The notes beneath the pieces are model-generated. The model was not told where the DNA came from. It worked only from the letters and a program-made list of their open reading frames with translations, and ran no database searches. The translations under genes and the position numbers were made by a program. DNA of 11,758 bases, taken from NCBI GenBank assembly GCA_027485535.1, contig JAIXQV010000135.1, forward strand, positions 1-11,758, read 5' to 3'. The DNA is from Oxalobacteraceae bacterium (lineage in GTDB: Bacteria; Pseudomonadota; Gammaproteobacteria; Burkholderiales; Burkholderiaceae_D). Positions 6,779 to 11,758 of this stretch are shown piece by piece; position 1 is the first letter of the stretch, and every line of letters begins with the position of its first letter.

Positions 6779-7171
6779 TCAACTCCTCCCTCTGGTGCGC
6801 TCAATTAGAGGCACCCCCCGAATCAATAGCAACAAACGACGCCCAAAGCGCAGGAACGGGTACAGCATATGCGCTAACCATTTCCGCGAGAATATAAAAC
6901 GCTGCATTCGGTTAAGCAGGCCGTGCTGATTTGAGATGATCGCGAGCTGGTGCATGGCATCTGCACCGACATATACCAAGCCATTAATCCGTACCAGCAT
7001 GCCGTCATCCAGATGATAGCCAAGCGCCAGAAACTCGTTGATGCGCTCATCCGTACTACGGGCGCTGAGTAACTCGACATGCATGCTTTCTCGTAAACGT
7101 AGAAGCGATACATACGCAGTGCAAAATGGGCATGCGCCGTCATACACGATAAGTAACTTCTGTTGATTCAT
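6779..7171 (-). CDS. DUF393 / DCC-family thiol-disulfide oxidoreductase
   Basis: A 130-residue protein of normal length for the DCC family. The signature is YDGACPFC (10-17), in which Asp11-Gly12 precede a thioredoxin-like CxxC (C14, C17). The family's second block is seen in VRINGLVYVGADAMHQLAI (about 60-78), with the conserved 'G..A...L' pattern. A hydrophobic and basic C-terminal part (about 95-118, with WLAHMLYPFLRFGRRLLLLIRG) may associate with the membrane. There is no signal peptide, so the CxxC is expected on the cytoplasmic side. AAGGG lies 8 bases upstream of ATG. A leftward lipoprotein gene with four extra cysteines follows. Physiological partners of this family are poorly known. 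Confidence 0.85.
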   Translation of the reverse strand: MNQQKLLIVYDGACPFCTAYVSLLRLRESMHVELLSARSTDERINEFLALGYHLDDGMLVRINGLVYVGADAMHQLAIISNQHGLLNRMQRFIFSRKWLAHMLYPFLRFGRRLLLLIRGVPLIERTRGRS

Positions 7172-7330
7172 TCGGCACCCTTGGGATGGACGGCATCTAT
7201 GTTGCTTATCTATTATTTACCAAGGCTGAAAGCCGTTTCTAATCACCTCGAATGAGGATGCATAACCAACCCCATAGGTTCGGCATTACAAGTTTTTCTG
7301 TAGGGGCAGCAACCGCTGGCCAGACCAACA

Positions 7331-7402
7331 AACAAAGTGAGTGTCCCTTTGTTTAACAAAGTGAGTGTCCCTTTGTTTCAGTGTTTCAGTGTCCCTTTGC
7401 TT
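7331..7402. repeat. Three 24-bp tandem repeats, two exact
   Basis: Copies at 7331-7354 and 7355-7378 are identical over all 24 bases. A third at 7379-7402 keeps the core AGTGTCCCTTTG followed by TT but differs in its first half. Each exact copy is also an inverted repeat: AACAAAG at one end and CTTTGTT at the other, able to form a 7-8-bp hairpin. The array lies between the tRNA-Ser terminator and the upstream region of the DUF393 gene. Confidence 0.85.
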
Positions 7403-7405
7403 CTC

Positions 7406-7439
7406 AAAGAAAAACGCCCACTGAATTCAGCGGGCGTTT
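7406..7439 (-). terminator. Intrinsic terminator of the tRNA-Ser gene
   Basis: AAACGCCC (7412-7419) pairs with GGGCGTTT (7432-7439). Inside, CTGAATTCAG extends the stem after one A-C mismatch. On the minus strand the stem is followed by TTTTTCTTTG, and it lies about 11 bases beyond the tRNA 3' end. The tail GCGTTTTTCTTTG is the same as in the dctP terminator. Confidence 0.85.
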
Positions 7440-7449
7440 GTCGTATAAC

Positions 7450-7543
7450 TGGCGGAGACCGAGGGATTCGAACCCTCGATACAGGTTTAAGCCCATATGC
7501 TTCCTTAGCAGGGAAGTGCCTTCGACCACTCGGCCAGGTCTCC
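7450..7543 (-). tRNA. tRNA-Ser (anticodon GCU)
   Basis: A complete 94-base class II tRNA. The 5' and 3' acceptor strands GGAGACC (7543-7537) and GGTCTCC (7460-7454) pair in full, followed by discriminator G and an encoded CCA (7452-7450). The D-arm region reads GGCCGAGTGGTCGAAGGC. The anticodon loop is CTGCTAA, giving GCU, which reads AGC and AGU serine codons. A long variable arm typical of tRNA-Ser follows, then a T-arm with GGTTCGAATCC. It has its own promoter (7587-7615) and terminator (7406-7439), so it is probably a monocistronic gene. Confidence 0.97.
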
Positions 7544-7586
7544 AAACCTACAACCTTGCACAGTTTACAAGGCTGAAAGGCGGCAA

Positions 7587-7615
7587 ATAGTAACTTTCAA
7601 GCCTGATTTGGTCAA
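7587..7615 (-). promoter_or_regulatory. sigma70-type promoter of tRNA-Ser
   Basis: On the minus strand TTGACC (7610-7615) and TACTAT (7587-7592) are exactly 17 bases apart. The -35 matches five of six consensus bases, the -10 four of six. Transcription would begin near 7580, leaving a 5' leader of about 37 bases for RNase P to remove. Confidence 0.65.
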
Positions 7616-7845
7616 TCCGGGCGGTGGCGATCGTGCTTCCGCCCTGCTCTGGCCGCCGGATCCCCCGCCATCAATGCCACCGAGGGACGCTTTGGCACCT
7701 ATGCCATACCAGCAAACTCAGATCGATACGCCTCGCTAGGGGCCCTGAGAGTCTCGCTGAGCGGGCTCAATTGCTGCTGCCGGATGACCGGTCAGGATGC
7801 GATACACCAAAATGCCTTCGAGTTTGGGTAGATACGATGGACGGG

Positions 7846-7891
7846 TCGGCCACCGCGACCTCGGATGGTCCGAGACGCATGATCCGGCCGA
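7846..7891. other. Nested inverted repeats upstream of the BON gene
   Basis: An outer pair, TCGGCC (7846-7851) and GGCCGA (7886-7891), encloses a perfect hairpin, CTCGGA-TGG-TCCGAG (7860-7874). The structure ends about 40 bases before the ATG at 7933. It could be a 5' UTR fold or a protein-binding region. The stems are short and GC-rich, so chance is possible. Confidence 0.3.
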
Positions 7892-7932
7892 TTTTCTCGA
7901 CTTTCAACCCTACCCCCACTCGGAGCAAGCAG

Positions 7933-8250
7933 ATGCGCACATTTCCTTTGTTAGCCAACGTCATCCTCGCCATTGCGATAGCGATCTCCGGCGGATGCGC
8001 CTCGACCAAGACCAGCGAAGGTACTGGAGAGTATTTCGATGACAGCTGGATCACGACCAAGGTGAAGGCTGCGATATTCAACGAGCCGACACTGAAATCG
8101 GCAGAGGTCAATGTCGAAACCTTCAAGGGTGAAGTGCAATTAAGCGGCTTTGTCAGCTCCGACGAAGATACCCGTAAAGCAGTGGCGCTAGCCAAGGGAG
8201 TTAAGGGGGTCAAGAGCGTCAAGAATGATACGCGCGTCAGAGGCCGGTAA
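7933..8250 (+). CDS. BON-domain lipoprotein, OsmY-like
   Basis: A 105-residue envelope protein. The N-terminus (1-22) is a signal sequence with a lipobox-like ISGGC, Cys22 being the likely lipidation site, and Ala at +2 favouring the outer membrane. Residues about 36-103 form one BON (bacterial OsmY and nodulation) domain: DDSWITTKVKAAIF, then LKSAEVNVETFKGEVQLSGFVSS, then AVALAKGVKGVKSVKNDTRV. OsmY itself has two BON domains; this protein has one, as many small stress lipoproteins do. BON domains are thought to bind membranes or phospholipids. ATG at 7933 has GGAG about 8 bases upstream and places the signal peptide at the N-terminus; a longer in-frame start at 7624 is not credible. The gene converges with DUF3309, another family often seen with stress genes. 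Confidence 0.88.
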   Translation: MRTFPLLANVILAIAIAISGGCASTKTSEGTGEYFDDSWITTKVKAAIFNEPTLKSAEVNVETFKGEVQLSGFVSSDEDTRKAVALAKGVKGVKSVKNDTRVRGR

Positions 8251-8273
8251 ATCCCCTCGGCTTGGCTTCGATC

Positions 8274-8308
8274 CAAGGGCGGTGGCGTGAAATAAAGCAC
8301 CGCCCTTG
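8274..8308. terminator. 11-bp stem hairpin between convergent BON and DUF3309 genes
   Basis: CAAGGGCGGTG (8274-8284) pairs perfectly with CACCGCCCTTG (8298-8308) around a 13-base AT-rich loop. It lies 23 bases past the BON stop and 31 bases past the DUF3309 stop, so it could end both transcripts. There is no clear U-tract on either side, so it may act as a 3' end stabiliser rather than a classical terminator. Confidence 0.5.
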
Positions 8309-8339
8309 ATGGATGTTTAACTCATGGCTTAATCGCGCC

Positions 8340-8498
8340 CTATAGCCTTCCTGTCAGTAGCATGACCAGCAGCACGATAAGGATAATGCTGACGATGCCG
8401 CTGGGAGCGTAGCCCCATTGCCTACTATGCGGCCAAGTCGGTATGACGCCAATCAAAACAAGAACCAAGATAATCAGAAAAATAGTGCCGATACCCAT
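8340..8498 (-). CDS. DUF3309 small membrane protein
   Basis: A 52-residue peptide with two hydrophobic helices (about 4-18 and 34-50) joined by a short loop, IPTWPHSRQWGYAPSG (about 18-33), which is the conserved centre of the DUF3309 family. Length is typical. ATG at 8496-8498 is chosen because AAGGA lies 8 bases upstream and the family begins at 'MGIGTIFLIILV'; an upstream in-frame extension of 31 codons has no membrane or family character. Function is unknown. It converges with the BON lipoprotein. Confidence 0.85.
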   Translation of the reverse strand: MGIGTIFLIILVLVLIGVIPTWPHSRQWGYAPSGIVSIILIVLLVMLLTGRL

Positions 8499-8701
8499 CT
8501 CATCTTCCTTTCGCGTCGGGTGGCGTGTCAGCGGCTGACAGCCATGAACTGGGGCGCTGATGAAGCCCACAGAGCGGTACCGTTGAAGCATGCATCAGCG
8601 GCGATCGGATGGCGTTGAGTGTCGTCTAGTCAGACCCATTCAGTGCTGGGCAGCGCTAGATCAATGGCGAGGATATATGTCGCGCCATGCGTCACATCGG
8701 A

Positions 8702-9799
8702 CTAGGGAGCGAATAGCAGCTGCCCCGCCGGTGCGATGACCTCGGCAACCTCATGTCCTGCGTCTGATACAAGTTGAACTTTCCAAGCGAGCGGCAGGTT
8801 TGCACTGAGGGCAGATTGCTGCCCTACCTCAAAGTAAGTCATGCCACGCTGTAGCCGATTAGGGCCTTGTGCCATCGCACCTGCACTCGCACGCAGATTG
8901 CTGTCTTCTTCCTTGCCTCGCGTATCTCTTGTACCTAACAACACCGTAAGCGGCGCAGCAAGTACCTGCCGCGGGTCTTGAAATTCACGTGCCGCTCCCC
9001 GCAAACTGTAAGGAAATGGTGGCCACTTTTCGTCGGTAGTCGGTAAGGTATACCAACCCGCATTAGCTGCCACAGCCTTCAGTACTCTTGGGCAGCGAAT
9101 AAAGCTTAATAGCCGGTGGACGAACTGGGCACCCGCGCTATGTCCGAATAGGTAATACCCCAGCTGCCGGTTTTGTAATACCTCGCGCACTGTGCTGAAG
9201 GTTCGCTCAATTTCCATATAGGGTGTCTGGAGCGGACTACGCCAGCGGCCCTCCTCAGCCGCATGAGCATCCACGCGGCCGCGAGTGACTACGCCCAGGG
9301 TGTAAGCGTCACCGCTGGGATAGTCATTACGCGAGAACTCAAGGACCATCACAAGTACCTGATGGCGCTCCGCCACAGGTATAGCGCTTTTCAGATAACG
9401 CTCGGCGTCACGGCCGGTACCATGCATCACGAACCAAATGCGCCCTGTTGCTGAATCGAACTGGCTGGGGCGAAACACATGAACGGTGAGCGGCTTACCC
9501 TGCAAGCTGTTGATTTCCAGTCGACCGGTGCCTGGTGTCTTAAGTACTTCGCGAGCCGCACCGGCATCAACGAAAACGGGTACATCCGATCGTGTCGTGT
9601 TAGATGCTGAGCCGGCAGCATCGGTTCTACATGTCGCCGGTTGCCATGTAAGGTCTATTACCTCGGTGGCCTCGGCTAACTTTGATACCCCTGATACGCC
9701 CAGTATGAGCAAGAGAATACAAAGCAGCCGGGAGAGCAGCGACCAGTGGACCCTTCGAGCCCGCTGGTGTTGGCGGAGGTTTTGGTGAGTTGGCTTCAT
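8702..9799 (-). CDS. Exported alpha/beta hydrolase, PHB-depolymerase/LpqC-like
   Basis: A 365-residue protein. Basic residues followed by a hydrophobic stretch at about 20-38 form a signal peptide or anchor, possibly cleaved at AEA|T near 44. The catalytic apparatus looks intact: HGTGRD (126-131) for the oxyanion hole, GHSAG (219-223) with nucleophile Ser221, Asp292 in LLGTRDT and His349 in SDAGHE. Spacing and the 'HG.G....~Y..' opening recall the poly(3-hydroxybutyrate) depolymerase/LpqC-type esterases, but the true substrate is unknown. Two cysteines in the mature part (57 and 236) might pair in the periplasm. Its ATG overlaps the stop of the preceding membrane pseudo-ATP-grasp gene (ATGA), so the two are translated together, suggesting a joint envelope function. 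Confidence 0.82.
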   Translation of the reverse strand: MKPTHQNLRQHQRARRVHWSLLSRLLCILLLILGVSGVSKLAEATEVIDLTWQPATCRTDAAGSASNTTRSDVPVFVDAGAAREVLKTPGTGRLEINSLQGKPLTVHVFRPSQFDSATGRIWFVMHGTGRDAERYLKSAIPVAERHQVLVMVLEFSRNDYPSGDAYTLGVVTRGRVDAHAAEEGRWRSPLQTPYMEIERTFSTVREVLQNRQLGYYLFGHSAGAQFVHRLLSFIRCPRVLKAVAANAGWYTLPTTDEKWPPFPYSLRGAAREFQDPRQVLAAPLTVLLGTRDTRGKEEDSNLRASAGAMAQGPNRLQRGMTYFEVGQQSALSANLPLAWKVQLVSDAGHEVAEVIAPAGQLLFAP

Positions 9800-11745
9800 G
9801 TGGCCGTTGCAAGCGGCTTGTCTGTCGCTGCGGTTGAAGCGATCGCTTGGGACGTATCATGCCAATCTACCCCGCAGCGTGTTCCAGCGAGCTCGACAAT
9901 CTTGCCCATCAGCGCCGGCCAACTGAGTCCTGCTGCTTGGGCCATGATGGCGAAAGTGCCGCGCTTTTCTAAAATGGTGTTGGTATAGACACCAACCACA
10001 TGCGCGTGACCTTGGCGATCGAGCACCATATCGACGCGCGCAAAATCTCTACAGCCGATTGATCTGAATGCGCGCAGCGCAAGCGACCGATAATGCTGTG
10101 CCTGCGGCTCATCGACAGGCGCTGGACATTCGACATGTTGACTGCTCGGATTAAATGACGCGATGGGTAGACACCTGAGGCGATCATTGCCTAGCACGCC
10201 AACGCTGATCAAGGTACCTTCGAGCAACGCTTCACACAAGATGCCACGCGACCGCACTGCGCTAAATTGGGACAACGCACCGGAATACTCATCAGGTGTT
10301 CGCACGACCAATCGCGTGTCATCCGAGTCGTCGCGTGCGCGTAGCACCATGGGAAACGGCAGATCCGGTGGCTCGGGATGCCACCGGGTGATTAGCCTGA
10401 AGTCCGGTACCGGAAGACCATAGGCTTCTAAGCGTGAGAGGAAAGCGATGCGATCGCATAGATAAGATTGCGTCAGGGGGTCGGCGCCGGTGTATGCCAC
10501 GCCGGCCATCTCGAGCTGTGAAGGTACATGGACCTGACGGCCCACGCCCTGAATGCCCGTGCTCATATTCAGCACAATACCGCCCGGCGCACCGGTACGA
10601 GGATGCGGCGGCAGGAACTTGCGCAGCTCCCGCAGCAGCGTCATATCTCCCTCGAATAGCTTGACCGAGTAACCTTGCTCACGAAGTGCATCGATCAGGT
10701 GCTGCAGCGAGGTATTCCGCTCGGTCTCGTTCGCCTGCGGTCCAAGTCGCCCTATGGTGCCATGTGCGGTCTTATTGCGAACCACTGCCACACGCTTTTT
10801 ACGATGTTGGATCGGTAGCTGCGCCGAGTCCGATGCAAAGCGAGAGATCAAGGCAGTCGCGTGATTTTGCCAATCTTGTAGTAGGCGAAAATCCAGAAAT
10901 TCGGAAACCAACACAATCGCCACGATCTGCAACACCATCAGCTCTGGGGCTCGCAGTAGCAGCTTCAGAAACGGCCCAAAGTTCATGATCCCGAAGAGCA
11001 TCAGTGCGAGGACGAGTGTCCAGCCCAGACGCCAGGCTGCCGTGGCGGGTCGGTTCTGGTCCAGCGTTCCGGCAATCCCCTCAGCCATCATGGCTAGAAT
11101 AATCACCGGGAAAAAGGCCAGATGAAACATCGTGTGCGATCGCTGCCAGGAACCGATCATCAGGAACAGAATCTGTATGCCGGCCGTTATCGCAAGGATC
11201 AACGAGACGCGAGCGTACAGCGGCAGACGAACACGCCGCATCCATGGTCGCAGGCTGGTGATGACACCCAGCACGACGGCGATCAGTAGCAAACTGGGAC
11301 CTACGCCGACTTCCTGAAATCCAACGGCAATCAGTACCGAGCGAAAACCCAGCACTCGCAAGCCGAATGTCAGACGCGCTAACGTAATCAATAGCGCCGC
11401 CGTGGGCAGCAGCATGACGTAGATAACCGCATGCCGGTCTAGCGTTGGCACCCATTCGAGCGTGACGACAGCGTCCAGGAAATGCCCAAGGCTGATCATC
11501 GGTCCAAGAAAGGATGCTGCCACTAGATTCAGCCCCGGTGTCGACACAATACGAGCGGTGAAAGCCACCAGTGAGAATGTCGCCACTAGCGTCAGGATCG
11601 CGAGGTCCATGGTGGACAAGTAAGCTTTGCCGCGCAGAGCCCAGAACCTGCCAGACGCGCTATTCGTTTCTGCCGTCGTGGTGGCCTGATTGACGGGTAC
11701 CAATAGGCCTGTCGAAGCCGCGTGTGGCACTGAGTTACTTGCCAT
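9796..11745 (-). CDS. 7TM (transglutaminase-associated type) fused to degenerate D-Ala-D-Ala-ligase-like ATP-grasp domain
   Basis: A 649-residue inner-membrane protein. After a cytoplasmic tail and a first helix (46-66), residues about 106-290 match the 7-transmembrane domain usually fused to inactive transglutaminases (7TM_transglut): GLRVLGFRSVLIAVGFQEVG (128-147), LRPWMRRVRLPLYARVSLIL (165-184), LAFFPVIILAMMAEGI (209-224), and the end RAPELMVLQIVAIVLVSEFL (265-284). No transglutaminase-like domain is present. A basic linker (HRKKR, 314-318) leads into a D-Ala-D-Ala-ligase-like fold: GIQGVGRQVHVP (397-408), AGVAYTGADPLT (414-425), CPAP (540-543), IGCRDFARVD (563-572). Key ATP/Mg positions are lost: DK to DR432, KP to R469A, the Gly/Ser loop to DDSDDT, GRE to GTL, and ExNPNP to GVYTNT (585-590). 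Likely a pseudoenzyme. The frame stays open to the window edge, so the true start may lie further upstream. Confidence 0.8.
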   Translation of the reverse strand: MASNSVPHAASTGLLVPVNQATTTAETNSASGRFWALRGKAYLSTMDLAILTLVATFSLVAFTARIVSTPGLNLVAASFLGPMISLGHFLDAVVTLEWVPTLDRHAVIYVMLLPTAALLITLARLTFGLRVLGFRSVLIAVGFQEVGVGPSLLLIAVVLGVITSLRPWMRRVRLPLYARVSLILAITAGIQILFLMIGSWQRSHTMFHLAFFPVIILAMMAEGIAGTLDQNRPATAAWRLGWTLVLALMLFGIMNFGPFLKLLLRAPELMVLQIVAIVLVSEFLDFRLLQDWQNHATALISRFASDSAQLPIQHRKKRVAVVRNKTAHGTIGRLGPQANETERNTSLQHLIDALREQGYSVKLFEGDMTLLRELRKFLPPHPRTGAPGGIVLNMSTGIQGVGRQVHVPSQLEMAGVAYTGADPLTQSYLCDRIAFLSRLEAYGLPVPDFRLITRWHPEPPDLPFPMVLRARDDSDDTRLVVRTPDEYSGALSQFSAVRSRGILCEALLEGTLISVGVLGNDRLRCLPIASFNPSSQHVECPAPVDEPQAQHYRSLALRAFRSIGCRDFARVDMVLDRQGHAHVVGVYTNTILEKRGTFAIMAQAAGLSWPALMGKIVELAGTRCGVDWHDTSQAIASTAATDKPLATAT

Positions 11746-11758
11746 GGCGGTTGATATC

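Larger units (their letters stand above)
7544..7932. other. Intergenic region between tRNA-Ser and the BON gene
   Basis: These 389 bases hold the leftward tRNA promoter (7587-7615) and a pair of nested inverted repeats (7846-7891), described separately. A reading frame runs in from 7624 to the BON gene, but its translation looks random and has no signal or family resemblance. No other gene, RNA or mobile element is visible. Confidence 0.6.

Noticed and set aside
6681..6782. TTG-started extension of the small lipoprotein, overlapping the DUF393 stop
   Set aside because: It places the hydrophobic signal in the middle of the protein; the ATG at 6678-6680 gives a proper lipoprotein N-terminus.
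455..7439. Shared terminator tail GCGTTTTTCTTTG in the dctP and tRNA-Ser terminators
   Set aside because: A GC stem followed by a T-rich tail is the common terminator form; two similar tails do not need a shared special function.
7217..7580. Near-identical segments around CAAGGCTGAAAG at 7221 and 7568 as attachment-site-like direct repeats flanking the tRNA segment
   Set aside because: Only 12 bases match exactly, neither copy overlaps the tRNA 3' end, and no integrase is present.
7337..7590. Two overlapping rightward reading frames across the tRNA-Ser gene
   Set aside because: Their translations are the well-known spurious peptides produced by reading the antisense of a tRNA-Ser, and the tRNA itself is complete.
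7624..7932. Long N-terminal extension of the BON lipoprotein frame
   Set aside because: It would bury the signal peptide, has no family resemblance, and the ATG at 7933 has its own Shine-Dalgarno.

Overview
The window looks like a chromosomal segment of a proteobacterium, most likely a betaproteobacterium. That assignment is inferred from the protein families (surface-adhesin E-like protein, TRAP transporter with a linked SDR, MAPEG, DUF393, BON lipoprotein, DUF3309), the Gram-negative envelope proteins and the moderate-to-high GC content; no rRNA is present to fix the taxon. Almost everything is transcribed leftward. The exceptions are a small winged-helix regulator at 5972 and a BON-domain lipoprotein at 7933.

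Layout, left to right. (1) 3-407: secreted adhesin-E-like protein. (2) 455-4826: a leftward TRAP-transporter cluster. In transcription order it holds MAPEG, dctQ, dctM, a 0.2-kb gap, an SDR oxidoreductase, dctP and an intrinsic terminator. dctQ and dctM overlap by ATGA. The dctM frame is interrupted by TGA at 2692-2694, and the missing C-terminal helix is still encoded in the same frame down to 2584. (3) 4907-6382: an outer-membrane barrel gene and a divergent winged-helix protein, sharing an intergenic region with a perfect 16-bp palindrome. (4) 6435-7171: a small cysteine-rich lipoprotein and a DUF393/DCC thiol-disulfide oxidoreductase, both leftward. (5) 7331-7615: a tandem repeat, then a complete tRNA-Ser(GCU) with its own terminator and a good sigma70-type promoter. 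(6) 7933-8498: BON lipoprotein and DUF3309 membrane peptide, convergent, with a strong hairpin between them. (7) 8702-11745: an ATGA-coupled pair. The first gene encodes a 649-residue protein fusing a 7TM domain, of the kind normally attached to inactive transglutaminases, to a D-Ala-D-Ala-ligase-like ATP-grasp domain that has lost most catalytic residues. The second encodes an exported alpha/beta hydrolase with an intact catalytic triad.

How they fit together. The TRAP cluster should import an organic acid: DctP captures it in the periplasm and DctQM transports it. As written, the large subunit is truncated, so the system may be failing, may depend on UGA readthrough, or may reflect a sequencing error. 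The most novel candidate is the pair at 8702-11745: a membrane-anchored pseudo-ligase that may sense or scaffold, translated together with an active-looking periplasmic esterase/depolymerase-like enzyme.
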